DNA from: Massilia eburnea
Lineage (GTDB): Bacteria > Pseudomonadota > Gammaproteobacteria > Burkholderiales > Burkholderiaceae_D
DNA: 64,000 nucleotides
NCBI RefSeq assembly: GCF_009720745.1
Contig: NZ_WNKX01000005.1
Coordinates: 124,001-188,000, forward strand
Direction of reading: 5' to 3'
This document shows positions 1 to 9,802 of the stretch, one piece after another. The translations under genes and the position numbers were made by a program. Every line of letters starts with the position of its first letter. Position 1 is the stretch's first letter. The notes beneath the pieces are model-generated. The model ran no database searches. It was not told the DNA's origin and saw only the letters and a program-made list of their open reading frames with translations.

Positions 1-220
1 GTTCGTCGAAGCCGTCATCCTGCGGCTTCAGGCCGAAGGACACGCCAATCATGCCGCGCGCTCCATGCGAAGCCTGCGGACGCAGCAGCTCGTATGGCGT
101 CGGCTCCAGCCCGCGTACTGTGCGCAGCAGGTTGAGGGCGGCGGCCAGGTCGGGCGCGGTGTCGGCCAGGGTGCCATCCAGGTCGAACAGGATGGCGCGC
201 GGGGCAGGGTACAGGCTCAT
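1..220 (-). CDS. gph: Phosphoglycolate phosphatase, N-terminal part (runs off the window)
   Basis: This is the first 73 codons of a HAD-superfamily phosphatase, cut by the window edge. The N-terminus contains the HAD motif I FDLDGTLADT (nucleophile Asp and general-acid Asp two residues apart), followed by APDLAAALN, which is typical of Gph. The family hydrolyses 2-phosphoglycolate to glycolate in the cytosol. The ATG at 220 lies only 12 bp after the ubiG stop, so ubiG and gph probably share a transcript, an arrangement common in Burkholderiales. The cap domain and motifs II-IV lie outside the window. Confidence 0.9.
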   Translation of the reverse strand, partial: MSLYPAPRAILFDLDGTLADTAPDLAAALNLLRTVRGLEPTPYELLRPQASHGARGMIGVSFGLKPQDDGFDE

Positions 221-232
221 GGAAAGTGCTTC

Positions 233-928
233 TTATTCAGGGCGGGTGCAGGCCACCAGGTAATTGACGCTGGTGTCGTTGTTCAAGGAATAGACCTTGG
301 TCAGCGGATTGTAGCCCATGCCTTTCAGTGCATCTACCTGCAATCCTGCGGTGCGCGCGTATTGCGACAGTTCGGCCGGCGTGATGAATTTTTCATAATC
401 GTGCGTGCCTTTGGGGAGCATGCGCAGCAGGTATTCGGCGCCGATTACCGCGAACAGGTAGGCCTTGGCGTTGCGGTTCAGGGTGGAGAAGAAGACGTGG
501 CCGCCCGGCTTCACCAGGGTGGCGGCGGCGCGCACGATGGCGCCTGGATCGGGCACGTGTTCCAGCATTTCCATGCAGGTGACGACGTCGAATTGGCCGG
601 CTTCCGCCGCTGCCATTTCTTCGGCAGCGATCAGTTTGTAGCGCACCGGTACGCCCGATTCAAGGCTATGCAGGTCGGCCACTTTCAAGGCTTTCTCGGA
701 CAGGTCGATGCCGGTCACCTTGGCGCCTTTGCGGGCCATGGATTCGGACAGGATGCCCCCGCCGCAGCCGATGTCGATCACGTTCTTCCCGGCCAGGGGG
801 GCGCGGGCGTTGATCCATTCCAGGCGCAGCGGATTGATTTCGTGCAGGGGTTTGAATTCGGACGTGGGATCCCACCAGTGATGGGCCAGTTCGCTGAATT
901 TTTGCAGTTCTAATGGGTCGGCGTTCAT
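233..928 (-). CDS. ubiG: Ubiquinone biosynthesis O-methyltransferase UbiG
   Basis: 231 aa, the usual UbiG length. Class I SAM-dependent methyltransferase that performs the two O-methylations of ubiquinone synthesis. Motif [10 protein letters not shown] is at about residues 50-58; the N-terminus has the UbiG-typical [11 protein letters not shown] and the later EMLEHVPDP is also typical. I chose the ATG at 928. An in-frame upstream TTG at 1039 would force translation through a hairpin repeat (951-1005) and gives an unrelated leader. Downstream gph follows after 12 bp; ompA is upstream on the same strand. Confidence 0.95.
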   Translation of the reverse strand: MNADPLELQKFSELAHHWWDPTSEFKPLHEINPLRLEWINARAPLAGKNVIDIGCGGGILSESMARKGAKVTGIDLSEKALKVADLHSLESGVPVRYKLIAAEEMAAAEAGQFDVVTCMEMLEHVPDPGAIVRAAATLVKPGGHVFFSTLNRNAKAYLFAVIGAEYLLRMLPKGTHDYEKFITPAELSQYARTAGLQVDALKGMGYNPLTKVYSLNNDTSVNYLVACTRPE

Positions 929-950
929 AGGCGGGATGATAGCAGAGGGC

Positions 951-1005
951 GAAAAAGGGGACGTAACACATTTCGCGAAAAAAAATGTGTTACGTCCCCT
1001 TTTTC
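951..1005. repeat. Family B hairpin, copy 1
   Basis: Inverted repeat with arms of about 22 bp: AAAAAGGGGACGTAACACAT and its complement, separated by a short A-rich loop. An A-run leads and a T-run follows, so either strand could form a Rho-independent terminator. It lies between ompA (upstream) and ubiG (downstream), both on the minus strand. The same arm sequence recurs at 17591-17667, and a variant at 41808-41894. Confidence 0.85.
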
Positions 1006-1006
1006 C

Positions 1007-1034
1007 AAAAAAAAGCCCCGCACGGGGCGGGGCT
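1007..1034 (-). terminator. Rho-independent terminator of ompA
   Basis: Read on the minus strand, the stem AGCCCCGC / GCGGGGCT (loop of 5) is followed by eight T residues. It starts 26 bp after the ompA stop codon. It is immediately followed by family B hairpin copy 1, so two hairpins stand in series between ompA and ubiG. Confidence 0.8.
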
Positions 1035-1059
1035 GGCAATAGCGCGAGTGCGCCGGGAA

Positions 1060-1782
1060 TTACTTCTTGGTGCCTACAACCTCGATTTCCACGCGACGGT
1101 TCTTGGCGCGGCCTTCGGCGGTCTTGTTGTCCGCGATTGGCTGCTTCTCGCCTTTACCTTCGGTGTACACGCGGTTGGCTTCCACGCCTTTGCTCAGCAG
1201 GTAAGCTTTAACGGCTTCTGCGCGGCGCAGGGACAGCTTGTCGTTGTAGGCGTCGGTGCCCATGGAGTCGGTGTGGCCGACGCCGATGATCACTTCCAGG
1301 TTGATGCTGTTCAGCTTGCTGACCATGTCGTCCAGCTTTTCCTTGGCTTCCGGCTTCAGGACGGCCTTGTCGTAGTCGAAGAATGCGTCGGCTGCGAAGG
1401 AAACTTTTTCAGCGGTCGGCACTGGAGCGGCTGGCGCTGGTGCTGGCGGCACGGCCACTGGCGGCTGCGCTGGCTCGGGTGCTGGCGGCGCTGGCGGCAG
1501 GACGCACTTGCCATCCTTCAATTCTTCCGGTGGGGTGCACAGCGGCAGGTCGCAACCTGGCACGGCGTCAGCCGGGGTCCAGTAGCCGGTGCGCCAGCAC
1601 AGGCCGAAAGGGTTGCGGGCGATCACGCCGCGCTGGTCCTGCACATAGGCGCTTTTTGGCGTTGGGGCCTGGATGTCCTGGGTCACTGGTGCGAATGGCG
1701 GTGCGGTTGGCTTTTCTTGAGCCAGAACAGGGCCTGCCAGAACGGAAGACGCAGCGAACAGAGTGGCGAGGAGTTTCTTCAT
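1060..1782 (-). CDS. ompA: OmpA family outer membrane protein
   Basis: 240 aa. Signal peptide at residues 1-21 ([10 protein letters not shown]...VLA). A Cys-containing N-terminal segment follows, then a Pro/Ala-rich linker at about 95-122, then an OmpA C-terminal peptidoglycan-binding domain at about 126-236 with [20 protein letters not shown] and [12 protein letters not shown]. There is no classic eight-strand barrel, so it is the short betaproteobacterial OmpA type that links outer membrane and murein. The start at 1782 has an AAGGAAAAG ribosome binding site; an in-frame extension to 1848 lacks one. It ends in a clear terminator. Confidence 0.9.
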   Translation of the reverse strand: MKKLLATLFAASSVLAGPVLAQEKPTAPPFAPVTQDIQAPTPKSAYVQDQRGVIARNPFGLCWRTGYWTPADAVPGCDLPLCTPPEELKDGKCVLPPAPPAPEPAQPPVAVPPAPAPAAPVPTAEKVSFAADAFFDYDKAVLKPEAKEKLDDMVSKLNSINLEVIIGVGHTDSMGTDAYNDKLSLRRAEAVKAYLLSKGVEANRVYTEGKGEKQPIADNKTAEGRAKNRRVEIEVVGTKK

Positions 1783-2046
1783 ATTGGTCTTTTCCTTATT
1801 CGGGTGTAAAGCTACTGAAACTAAATTTTCCATTAATTTCTCGTCCATTTTGCCATATTTTGCAAAAGCACATCAAAAGGCGGGGAAAAGGCCGGTTTCG
1901 CGTATCCGACCAAAATGTTGTTTTGTTGCAACGCAGCGGTCATAATAAGGTGCTTTTGTGTCAACCCGATGACTTTCTCCAAGGCCACCGGGCGCCATGC
2001 TAAAATCGCAGGCTTGTACGCCTGGACAATATAGATCGACCCGCCA

Positions 2047-4668
2047 ATGGATCAATTCGCAAAAGAAACAATCCCAATTTCCCTCGAAGAAGAGATGCGC
2101 AAGAGCTACCTCGATTACGCCATGAGCGTGATCGTTGGCCGAGCTCTGCCGGACGCTCGCGACGGCCTGAAGCCCGTACACCGCCGCGTCCTGTTCGGGA
2201 TGCACGAACTGAACAACGTGTGGAACCGCCCTTACGTGAAGTGCGCCCGCGTCGTGGGTGAAGTCATGGGTAAGTACCACCCGCACGGCGACGCGTCGAT
2301 TTACGACACGCTGGTGCGTATGGCGCAGGACTTCTCGCTGCGCTACATGCTGGTCGACGGCCAGGGTAACTTCGGTTCCATCGACGGCGACAATGCCGCG
2401 GCGATGCGTTATACCGAGTGCCGCCTGGACAAGATCTCGCAGGAACTGCTGGCCGACATCGACAAGGAAACCGTCGATTTCGCGCCTAACTATGACGGCA
2501 AGGAGAAAGAGCCTACCGTCCTGCCGACCAAGATTCCTAACCTGCTGATCAACGGTTCTTCCGGTATCGCAGTGGGTATGGCGACCAACATCCCGCCGCA
2601 CAACCTGACGGAAGTGATCAATGGCGCGCTGCACGTGCTGTCCAACCCGGATTGCTCGATCGATGAACTGATCGAACTGATCCCGGCGCCGGACTTCCCG
2701 ACCGGCGGCATCATTTACGGCGTGTCCGGCGTGCGCGATGGCTATCGCACCGGCCGTGGCCGCGTCGTCATGCGCGCCAAGACCCACTTCGAGGAATACG
2801 GCAAGGAAGGCGGCCGCACCGCGATCATCGTCGACGAGCTGCCATACCAGGTCAACAAGAAGTCCCTGCTGGAGCGCATCGCCGAAAACGTGCGCGACAA
2901 GAAGCTGGAAGGCATTTCCGACATCCGCGACGAGTCCGACAAGTCGGGCATGCGCGTGGTGATCGAGCTGAAACGCGGTGAAGTGCCGGAAGTGGTGCTG
3001 AACAACCTGTACAAGCAGACGCAGTTGCAGGACACCTTCGGCATGAACATGGTCGCCCTGGTGGACGGCCAGCCGAAGCTGATGAACCTGAAGGACCTGC
3101 TGGCGACTTTCCTGTCGCACCGCCGCGAAGTCGTCACCCGCCGCACCATCTTCGAACTGCGCAAGGCCCGCGAGCGCGGCCACGTGCTGGAAGGCCTGGC
3201 TGTGGCGCTGGCGAACATCGACGAATTCATCGCCATCATCAAGGCCGCGCCAACGCCGCCGATCGCAAAGCAGGAACTGATGAACAAGGCCTGGGATTCG
3301 TCCCTGGTGCGCGAGATGCTGAAGCGTACCGGCGAAGAAGGCCAGGCTGGCATCGAAGCCTTCCGTCCTGAGCACCTGCCTAAGCACTACGGCATGCAGC
3401 CGGATGGCCTGTACAAGCTGTCCGACGACCAGGCAGGCGAAATCCTGCAAATGCGCCTGCAGCGCCTGACGGGCCTGGAACAGGACAAGATCGTCAACGA
3501 GTACAAGGAAGTGATGGCCCTGATCGCCGACCTGCTGGACATCCTGTCCAAGCCGGCCCGCGTGACCGCCATCATTACCGACGAACTGAACGCTTCCAAG
3601 CTGGAATTCGGCGAGAAGGATCCACGCCGTTCGTCGATCGAGAACAATGCGACCGACCTTGAGACCGAAGACCTGATCACGCCGCAGGACATGGTGGTGA
3701 CGCTGTCGCACATGGGCTATATGAAGGCCCAGCCGCTGTCCGAATACCGCGCCCAGAAGCGCGGCGGCCGCGGCAAGCAGGCGGCAGCGACCAAGGATGA
3801 AGACTGGATCGACCAGCTGTTCATCGCCAATACGCACGATTACATCCTGTGCTTCTCCAACCGCGGCCGCATGTACTGGCTGAAGGTGTGGGAAGTGCCG
3901 CAAGGGTCGCGTACTTCGCGCGGCAAGCCGATCGTGAACATGTTCCCGCTGCAGGACAACGAGAAGATCACCGTGGTATTGCCGCTGTCCGGCGAAAACC
4001 GCACCTTCCCGGAAGACCACTACGTCTTCATGTCGACCAGCCTGGGTACTGTGAAGAAGACCCCGCTGAAGGACTTCTCCAACCCGCGCAAGGCCGGCAT
4101 CATCGCGGTCGACCTCGATGAAGGCGACTTCCTGATCGGTGCGGCGCTGACCGACGGCAAGCATGACGTAATGCTGTTCTCCGACGCCGGCAAGGCGGTG
4201 CGCTTCGACGAAAACGATGTGCGTCCGATGGGCCGTACCGCGCGCGGTGTGCGCGGCATGAACCTGGAAGAGGGCCAGAACGTGATCGCGTTGCTGGTGG
4301 CCGAGAACGAAGAGCAGTCGGTGCTGACCGCAACCGAAAACGGCTTCGGCAAGCGTACCCCGATCACGGAGTACACCCGCCACGGCCGCGGTACCAAGGG
4401 CATGATCGCGATCCAGACTTCCGAGCGTAACGGCAAGGTAGTGGCGGCGACTTTGGTGCAGAAGACTGACGAGATCATGCTGATCACCACCGGCGGTGTG
4501 CTGATTCGCACCCGCGTCTCGGAGATCCGCGAGATGGGCCGTGCGACCCAGGGCGTGACCTTGATTGCGGTGGAGGACGGCACCAAGCTCTCGGGCTTGC
4601 AACGCATCGTCGAAGCAGACGCCGACGAGCCGGAGGCGGAAGCAGAAGGCGGCGAAGCAGCCGAATAA
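2047..4668 (+). CDS. gyrA: DNA gyrase subunit A
   Basis: 873 aa. GyrA cuts and rejoins DNA during ATP-driven negative supercoiling with GyrB. The catalytic tyrosine is Tyr122 in AAMRYTE. The quinolone-resistance region reads [10 protein letters not shown] at residues 78-87, so Ala83 replaces the Ser83 of E. coli while Asp87 is kept. The GyrA box QKRGGRGK starts the C-terminal beta-pinwheel, and the protein ends in an acidic tail. No strong ribosome binding site is visible; a -10-like TAAAAT lies at 2001-2006. A strong terminator follows. ompA diverges 264 bp upstream. Confidence 0.98.
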   Translation: MDQFAKETIPISLEEEMRKSYLDYAMSVIVGRALPDARDGLKPVHRRVLFGMHELNNVWNRPYVKCARVVGEVMGKYHPHGDASIYDTLVRMAQDFSLRYMLVDGQGNFGSIDGDNAAAMRYTECRLDKISQELLADIDKETVDFAPNYDGKEKEPTVLPTKIPNLLINGSSGIAVGMATNIPPHNLTEVINGALHVLSNPDCSIDELIELIPAPDFPTGGIIYGVSGVRDGYRTGRGRVVMRAKTHFEEYGKEGGRTAIIVDELPYQVNKKSLLERIAENVRDKKLEGISDIRDESDKSGMRVVIELKRGEVPEVVLNNLYKQTQLQDTFGMNMVALVDGQPKLMNLKDLLATFLSHRREVVTRRTIFELRKARERGHVLEGLAVALANIDEFIAIIKAAPTPPIAKQELMNKAWDSSLVREMLKRTGEEGQAGIEAFRPEHLPKHYGMQPDGLYKLSDDQAGEILQMRLQRLTGLEQDKIVNEYKEVMALIADLLDILSKPARVTAIITDELNASKLEFGEKDPRRSSIENNATDLETEDLITPQDMVVTLSHMGYMKAQPLSEYRAQKRGGRGKQAAATKDEDWIDQLFIANTHDYILCFSNRGRMYWLKVWEVPQGSRTSRGKPIVNMFPLQDNEKITVVLPLSGENRTFPEDHYVFMSTSLGTVKKTPLKDFSNPRKAGIIAVDLDEGDFLIGAALTDGKHDVMLFSDAGKAVRFDENDVRPMGRTARGVRGMNLEEGQNVIALLVAENEEQSVLTATENGFGKRTPITEYTRHGRGTKGMIAIQTSERNGKVVAATLVQKTDEIMLITTGGVLIRTRVSEIREMGRATQGVTLIAVEDGTKLSGLQRIVEADADEPEAEAEGGEAAE

Positions 4669-4679
4669 GGCTGACCCGC

Positions 4680-4724
4680 AACGGGCCCCGTCTGAGCGAT
4701 CAGGCCGGGCCCGTTAGTTTTTTT
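4680..4724 (+). terminator. Rho-independent terminator of gyrA
   Basis: A perfect 9-bp stem AACGGGCCC (4680-4688) / GGGCCCGTT (4707-4715) is followed by a seven-T run at 4718-4724. It begins 12 bp after the gyrA stop and precedes the DUF2059 cluster. Confidence 0.92.
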
Positions 4725-4755
4725 CAACGTTCCAAATTCGAAAAGCGAATAAACA

Positions 4756-5286
4756 ATGAAGAAAATCATCGTAGCACTGATTGCCTCCCTCGCCCTGGCG
4801 CAAGGCGCTTACGCCGCTGAGCCTGCGCCGGCTAATGCGACCACTGCCGCAGTGCGTGATTTGCTCGATGCGATGCATTACCGCGCGACCTGGCAGGCGT
4901 CGGTGGAGCAGATGTCCAAGGCCATGCCGAACATGATGCGCCAGCAAGCCGAAGCTGCGATCAATGGCAATACCTCCCTGACGGATGTACAGCGCAAGGA
5001 GCAAATGAAAAAACTCGACGCGGACCTGCCGAAGATGGCCGAAGTGATCCGGAACGTCATGAACGACCCGGCAGTCATTTCTGAGATGGAGACCGAGGTG
5101 GTCGCGCTGTACGCGCGCCATTTCAGTGCTGATGAAGTGAAGCAGATTGCCGCCTACTATCGCACGCCAATCGGCGCGAAGAGCCTGCAACTGATGCCGC
5201 AGATCATGGGTGAGTCCATGGCCATCAGCCAGCGCGTCACCGGGCCCCGCATCCAGAAGGCGATGGAACAGTTCCGCAAGAAATAA
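4756..5286 (+). CDS. DUF2059 domain protein, first of three paralogues
   Basis: 176 aa, exported. Signal peptide MKKIIVALIASLALAQGAYA. The rest is helical, with the DUF2059-type core around YARHFSADEVKQIAAYYRTP and GAKSLQLMPQIMGES. The family has no established biochemical function. It is the first of three tandem genes of similar length and layout, separated by 9 and 13 bp, suggesting duplication and co-transcription. Confidence 0.85.
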   Translation: MKKIIVALIASLALAQGAYAAEPAPANATTAAVRDLLDAMHYRATWQASVEQMSKAMPNMMRQQAEAAINGNTSLTDVQRKEQMKKLDADLPKMAEVIRNVMNDPAVISEMETEVVALYARHFSADEVKQIAAYYRTPIGAKSLQLMPQIMGESMAISQRVTGPRIQKAMEQFRKK

Positions 5287-5295
5287 GGCCTGAGC

Positions 5296-5802
5296 ATGAA
5301 GAAAATCGCCTTCGCAGCCATGGCATTCGCTCTCGCCGCCAGCGCCCATGCAGGGCCGGCGAGCGACGCCTCAATCCGCGAACTGATGGACGCGACCAAT
5401 GCACGTGCCAATATGGCTGCCTCAGTGCAGAACCTGGCGAAGACTTTGCCGCAGCTCCTGCGCATGCGCGCGGAGGAGGTGGTGCGCAACAAGCCGAACC
5501 TGACCGACCAGCAGCGCACGATGGAGATGGCGATCGTGGACCGCCGCATGCCGGCCGTGACCGTGGCATTGCAAAAGGAATTCAACGACCCGAAACTGGT
5601 CGACCAGTTGTGCAACCAGCTGATCCCGCTGTATGCGAGCCATTTCACGGCGGATGAAGTGAAGGCCTTGACAGCGTTCTACCGCAGCCCTGTGGGCAAG
5701 AAGTCGCTGGAAGTGATGCCGGTGCTGATGGGCGAAAGCGCCCAGGTGGCGCAAAAGCTGGTGCAGGAACGCGCCAAGCGCGTGATTCAACAAACGAAGT
5801 AA
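5296..5802 (+). CDS. DUF2059 domain protein, second paralogue
   Basis: 168 aa with signal peptide MKKIAFAAMAFALAASAHA. The DUF2059 core is YASHFTADEVKALTAFYRSP followed by GKKSLEVMPVLMGES, closely matching the first paralogue. It starts 9 bp after that gene. Probably periplasmic; function unknown. Confidence 0.85.
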   Translation: MKKIAFAAMAFALAASAHAGPASDASIRELMDATNARANMAASVQNLAKTLPQLLRMRAEEVVRNKPNLTDQQRTMEMAIVDRRMPAVTVALQKEFNDPKLVDQLCNQLIPLYASHFTADEVKALTAFYRSPVGKKSLEVMPVLMGESAQVAQKLVQERAKRVIQQTK

Positions 5803-5815
5803 ATTGAAAGCCACG

Positions 5816-6361
5816 ATGAAGAAATTTGCCGTATCCCTGGTTGCTGCCTTTGCATTTGTCAGCGCTCATGCCGCCGATAAACCTGCCGCGCCGGCGCCCA
5901 ACCCGGCTGTGGTTTCTGCCGTGAGCAAGCTGCTGGATTCGATGAATTACCGTAGCCTGATGGAGCAGACCATGAAGGCCAGCATGCAGCAGATGGAGCC
6001 GGCCATGGCGCAGACCATGGAGGCTGCAATCAACGCAAACAAGAAACTCAACGCCGAACAGAAAGCACAAGCGCTGGAACTGGCAAAGAGCAAACTGCCC
6101 GTTATGGTTGGCAAGATGCGCACGATGTTTGCCGATCCTGCGCTGATCGACGAAATGCAAGTGGCGGTGACCCAGATTTACGCGCGCAATTACAGCCTTG
6201 AAGAAATCAACCAGCTGGCGGCTTTCTATCGCACCCCGCTGGGCAAGAAGATGATGGCGAAAACGCCTGCCATCGCGGCGGAATCGATGGCTGTTTCGCA
6301 GCAGATCGTGATGCCGCGCGTCGAAAAGCTGATGGCCGAAGTGATGGAAGTTTTTGAGTAA
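5816..6361 (+). CDS. DUF2059 domain protein, third paralogue
   Basis: 181 aa. Signal peptide [19 protein letters not shown], a short Pro/Ala stretch, then the DUF2059 core [20 protein letters not shown] and [16 protein letters not shown] chose the ATG at 5816, preceded by GAAAG and giving a clean signal peptide, over an in-frame TTG at 5804. serC follows 11 bp later, so the trio may be transcribed into the serC supercluster. Function unknown. Confidence 0.85.
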   Translation: MKKFAVSLVAAFAFVSAHAADKPAAPAPNPAVVSAVSKLLDSMNYRSLMEQTMKASMQQMEPAMAQTMEAAINANKKLNAEQKAQALELAKSKLPVMVGKMRTMFADPALIDEMQVAVTQIYARNYSLEEINQLAAFYRTPLGKKMMAKTPAIAAESMAVSQQIVMPRVEKLMAEVMEVFE

Positions 6362-6372
6362 CGGAACAGAGG

Positions 6373-7464
6373 ATGAGTATCGTGGCGAACATCTACAATT
6401 TCTCGGCCGGTCCGGCCGTGCTGCCTAAGGAAGTGCTGCAACAGGCGGCCGCTGAAATGCTGGATTGGCATGGCAGCGGGATGTCGGTGATGGAGATGAG
6501 CCACCGTGGTCCGGAATTCATTTCGATCTACAAGGCCGCTGAGCGCGACCTGCGCGAACTGCTGGCCGTGCCGGACAACTACAAAATCCTGTTCATGCAG
6601 GGCGGCGGCCTGTCGCAGAACGCCGTGCTGCCGATGAACCTGTGCGGCGGCGCCGACAGTACCATTGATTTCATCCAGACCGGCTCCTGGTCCAGCAAGT
6701 CGATCAAGGAAGCGGCGCGCTATGCCCGCGTCAACGTGGCGGCTTCGTCGCAAGCCACTGGTTTCGACCGCGTCCCCGTGCAGGAAGAATGGAAGCTGAC
6801 GCCTGGCGCCTCGTACCTGCATATCTGCACCAACGAAACCATCGACGGCGTCGAGTTCAATTTCGTGCCGACGGTGCAGGGCGATACCGATATCGTGGCC
6901 GACATGTCGTCCCATATCCTGTCGCGGCCAGTGGAAGTGAGCAAGTACGGTGTCATCTTTGGCGGCGCGCAGAAGAATATCGGCCCGGCCGGCGTCACCG
7001 TGGTCATCGTGCGCGATGACCTGATCGGGAAGGCGCTGCCATTCTGCCCATCCGCCTTCGATTTCAAGAACGTGGCGGAAAACGAATCGATGTACAACAC
7101 GCCACCCACCTACGGCATTTATATCGCCGGCCTGGTGTTCCAGTGGCTGAAGAAGCAGGGCGGCGTGGCCGCCATGGAAAAGCGTAATATTGAGAAAGCC
7201 GAGCTGCTGTACCAGGCGCTCGACGCCGACGACTTCTACCAGAATCGCGTCGCAAAAGAATACCGCTCGCGCATGAATATCCCGTTCTACCTGCGCGACG
7301 AGTCTAAAAATGAAGCATTCCTGGCCGGTGCGAAGGCGCGCGGGCTGTTGCAGCTGAAGGGCCACAAGTCCGTCGGTGGTATGCGGGCATCGATTTATAA
7401 CGCGATGCCGATCGAGGGCGTGCAAGCGCTGGTCGATTATTTGAACGAATTTGCTGGGCGCTGA
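6373..7464 (+). CDS. serC: Phosphoserine aminotransferase
   Basis: 363 aa, normal for the family. PLP-dependent class V aminotransferase of serine and pyridoxal phosphate synthesis, converting 3-phosphohydroxypyruvate to phosphoserine. N-terminal [10 protein letters not shown] and SHRGPEF are diagnostic. The PLP lysine is Lys201 in [11 protein letters not shown]. It heads the serC-pheA-hisC-tyrA-aroA-cmk-rpsA series conserved in Betaproteobacteria. Its stop codon abuts a family A repeat. Confidence 0.97.
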   Translation: MSIVANIYNFSAGPAVLPKEVLQQAAAEMLDWHGSGMSVMEMSHRGPEFISIYKAAERDLRELLAVPDNYKILFMQGGGLSQNAVLPMNLCGGADSTIDFIQTGSWSSKSIKEAARYARVNVAASSQATGFDRVPVQEEWKLTPGASYLHICTNETIDGVEFNFVPTVQGDTDIVADMSSHILSRPVEVSKYGVIFGGAQKNIGPAGVTVVIVRDDLIGKALPFCPSAFDFKNVAENESMYNTPPTYGIYIAGLVFQWLKKQGGVAAMEKRNIEKAELLYQALDADDFYQNRVAKEYRSRMNIPFYLRDESKNEAFLAGAKARGLLQLKGHKSVGGMRASIYNAMPIEGVQALVDYLNEFAGR

Positions 7465-7563
7465 ACCCGGTAAACCTGGGTCAGACCCAAGGGGCAGACC
7501 CAACGTCCGCGACCGCCGCGTATCAGGGTCTGACCCTTGGGTCTGACCCAGAATTGCCGGATT
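7464..7563. repeat. Family A palindromic repeat, copy 1
   Basis: Left arm AACCCGGTAAACCTGGGTCA, a variable GC-rich centre, and right arm ending GGGTCTGACCCAG then a decayed outer arm (AATTGCCGGATTT instead of GGTTTACCGGGTT). It fills the serC-pheA gap completely. The right edge overlaps a possible TTG start at 7554 in the pheA frame. Confidence 0.85.
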
Positions 7564-7589
7564 TGGCGGCACAAAGTGAACGCAAACTG

Positions 7590-8663
7590 ATGACAGACAA
7601 ACTGAAACCCCTCCGCGAAAAGATCGATTCGATCGACGCGCAAATCCTGGCGCTGCTCAACGAGCGCGCCAAAGTAGCGCAGGAAGTAGGGCACGTAAAA
7701 GCCGAAACCAACGCGCCCGTATTCCGTCCCGAGCGCGAAGCCCAGGTGCTGCGCGGCGTGGCCGAACGCAACCCCGGCCCGCTGGGCGGCCGCGAAGTGC
7801 AGACCATCTTCCGCGAAATCATGTCGGCCTGCCGCGCGCTGGAGCGCCGCGTCACCGTGGCCTATCTCGGTCCGGCCGGCACCTTCAGCGAGCAGGCGGT
7901 GTACGCGCAATTCGGCACCGCCGTCGACGGCATTCCATGCGCCTCCATCGATGAAGTTTTCCGCGCAGCGGAAGCCGGCACCGCCGATTTCGGCGTGGTG
8001 CCGGTCGAGAATTCCTCGGAAGGCGCGGTCAACCGCACGCTGGACCTGATGCTGGCCACGCCTTGCCTGGTGTCCGGCGAAATCGCCATCGCGGTGCATC
8101 ACAGCCTGATGACCAAGACCGGCACCATGGATGGCGTGCAAGTGATCTGCGCCCATTCGCAGGCGCTGGCCCAGTGCCAGGTCTGGCTGAACGAACATTT
8201 CCCGCATATCGAGCGCCGCGCCGTGGCCTCGAATGCCGAAGCGGCGCGCATGGCAGGGCAGGACCCGACCATTGCCGCCATCGCCAGTGAGCACGCCGGC
8301 GGGCAGTATGGCCTGGGTGTGGTCAACGCCCACATCCAGGACGACCCGCACAACCGCACCCGCTTCGTGGTGATCGGCAGCCTGCAGACCAACCCGTCGG
8401 GCCGCGACCACACCTCGGTGATCTTGGCGGTGCCGAACAAGGCCGGCGCCGTGTACCAGCTGCTGGCGCCACTGGCCAAGCACGGCGTGTCGATGACGCG
8501 CTTTGAATCGCGTCCGGCACGTGTCGGCACCTGGGAATATTATTTCTATGTAGACGTCGAAGGGCACGTACAAGACCCGTCCGTGGCAAAGGCTTTGTCC
8601 GAACTCAAGGACAACGCTGCCTTCTTCAAAGTGCTGGGCTCTTACCCGACCAGCCTCACCTGA
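7590..8663 (+). CDS. pheA: Bifunctional chorismate mutase / prephenate dehydratase (P-protein)
   Basis: 357 aa. The AroQ-type chorismate mutase domain is at about residues 1-85 (LKPLREKIDSIDAQ, LLNERAKVAQEVG). Prephenate dehydratase at about 90-270 begins VAYLGPAGTFSEQA. A C-terminal ACT domain carries the TRFESRP effector motif for phenylalanine feedback. It makes phenylpyruvate from chorismate. I chose the ATG at 7590; the upstream TTG at 7554 lies within the preceding family A repeat. hisC follows after 20 bp. Confidence 0.96.
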   Translation: MTDKLKPLREKIDSIDAQILALLNERAKVAQEVGHVKAETNAPVFRPEREAQVLRGVAERNPGPLGGREVQTIFREIMSACRALERRVTVAYLGPAGTFSEQAVYAQFGTAVDGIPCASIDEVFRAAEAGTADFGVVPVENSSEGAVNRTLDLMLATPCLVSGEIAIAVHHSLMTKTGTMDGVQVICAHSQALAQCQVWLNEHFPHIERRAVASNAEAARMAGQDPTIAAIASEHAGGQYGLGVVNAHIQDDPHNRTRFVVIGSLQTNPSGRDHTSVILAVPNKAGAVYQLLAPLAKHGVSMTRFESRPARVGTWEYYFYVDVEGHVQDPSVAKALSELKDNAAFFKVLGSYPTSLT

Positions 8664-8683
8664 CCTTTAAAGAGATTAGATCC

Positions 8684-9802
8684 ATGTCCAAGAATTACGG
8701 CCCTGAATACGTTCGCGCAATCGCCCCTTACCAGGCTGGCAAGCCTATCTCCGAAGTGGCGCGCGAGTTCGGCCTGAAAGAAGAGTCCATCGTCAAGCTG
8801 GCATCGAACGAAAACCCGTTCGGCGTGCCGGAATCTGCGCAGAAGGCCATGGCCGCTGCCGCCGCTGAACTGGGCCGCTACCCGGATGCCAACGCCTTCG
8901 ACCTGAAAATGGCGCTGTCCAAGCGCTACGACGTGCCGATGGATTGGATCACCCTGGGCAACGGCTCCAACGACATCCTGGAAATCGCTGCACACGCGTT
9001 CGTTGAGCGCGGCCAGTCCGTGGTGTACTCGCAATACTCCTTCGCCGTGTACGCACTGGCGACCCAGGGCATCGGCGCGCGCCACATCGTGGTGCCGGCC
9101 AAGAACCATGGCCACGACCTGGATGCGATGGCTGCCGCGATTGAAGCGGACACCAAGCTGGTGTTCATCGCCAACCCGAACAACCCGACCGGTACCTTCG
9201 TCACCGGCGCCGAGATCGAGGCCTTTCTGCAGAAGGTGCCCGCCAACGTGGTCGTGGTGCTGGACGAGGCTTACAACGAGTTCCTGAAGAAGGAAGACCA
9301 GTACGAGTCCGCTGCATGGGTCAAGAAATATCCGAACCTGCTGGTGTCGCGCACCTTCTCCAAGGCGTACGGCCTGGCCGGCCTGCGCGTGGGCTTCGCG
9401 CTGGCGCAACCGGAAGTGACCGACCTGATGAACCGTATTCGCCAGCCGTTCAATGTGAACTCGCTGGCGCAGGCGGCTGCGATTGCGGCGCTGAACGATA
9501 AGGAATTCCTGGACAAGTCGGCGGCCAACAATACTGCCGGCTACGAGCAGTTCGTTGAGGCGTTCAAGGATATGGGGCTGGAGTATGTGCCTTCGTACGG
9601 CAACTTCGTGCTGGTGCGCGTCGGTAATGATGACGCGGCTGGCGCGCGCATCAACCTGGCGCTGCTGAAGCAGGGAGTGATCGTGCGTCCGGTGGGGAAC
9701 TACGGCCTGCCGCAGTGGCTGCGTATTTCCATCGGCCTGCCGCAGGAAAATGCGGTGCTGATTACTGCGCTGCGCAAGGCGCTGGCGGAGGACCGTGCTT
9801 AA
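8684..9802 (+). CDS. hisC: Histidinol-phosphate aminotransferase (probable aromatic aminotransferase role)
   Basis: 372 aa, class I/II PLP aminotransferase. SNENPFG near the N-terminus and the PLP lysine Lys227 in TFSKAYGLAGLRVGFA identify the HisC family. Its place between pheA and tyrA, conserved in Betaproteobacteria, suggests it also or mainly transaminates phenylpyruvate and 4-hydroxyphenylpyruvate; that role is inferred from context. Its 3' end overlaps tyrA by 8 bp, suggesting translational coupling. Confidence 0.93.
   Translation: MSKNYGPEYVRAIAPYQAGKPISEVAREFGLKEESIVKLASNENPFGVPESAQKAMAAAAAELGRYPDANAFDLKMALSKRYDVPMDWITLGNGSNDILEIAAHAFVERGQSVVYSQYSFAVYALATQGIGARHIVVPAKNHGHDLDAMAAAIEADTKLVFIANPNNPTGTFVTGAEIEAFLQKVPANVVVVLDEAYNEFLKKEDQYESAAWVKKYPNLLVSRTFSKAYGLAGLRVGFALAQPEVTDLMNRIRQPFNVNSLAQAAAIAALNDKEFLDKSAANNTAGYEQFVEAFKDMGLEYVPSYGNFVLVRVGNDDAAGARINLALLKQGVIVRPVGNYGLPQWLRISIGLPQENAVLITALRKALAEDRA

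Noticed and set aside
929..1039. N-terminal extension of UbiG from a TTG at 1039
   Set aside because: It would translate through a terminator and a family B hairpin; the ATG at 928 gives the normal UbiG N-terminus.
1873..4602. 909-aa open frame antisense to gyrA
   Set aside because: It lies opposite a certain gene, has no start signal or family features, and is a product of GC-biased codon use. The same holds for long antisense frames at 12954-14660, 21483-22472, 36260-38512, 38643-40685 and 56442-58847.
7464..7563. Family A repeat as a Rho-independent terminator
   Set aside because: No T-run follows the arms, and some copies lie inside an operon or inside a gene; repeat identity explains it better.
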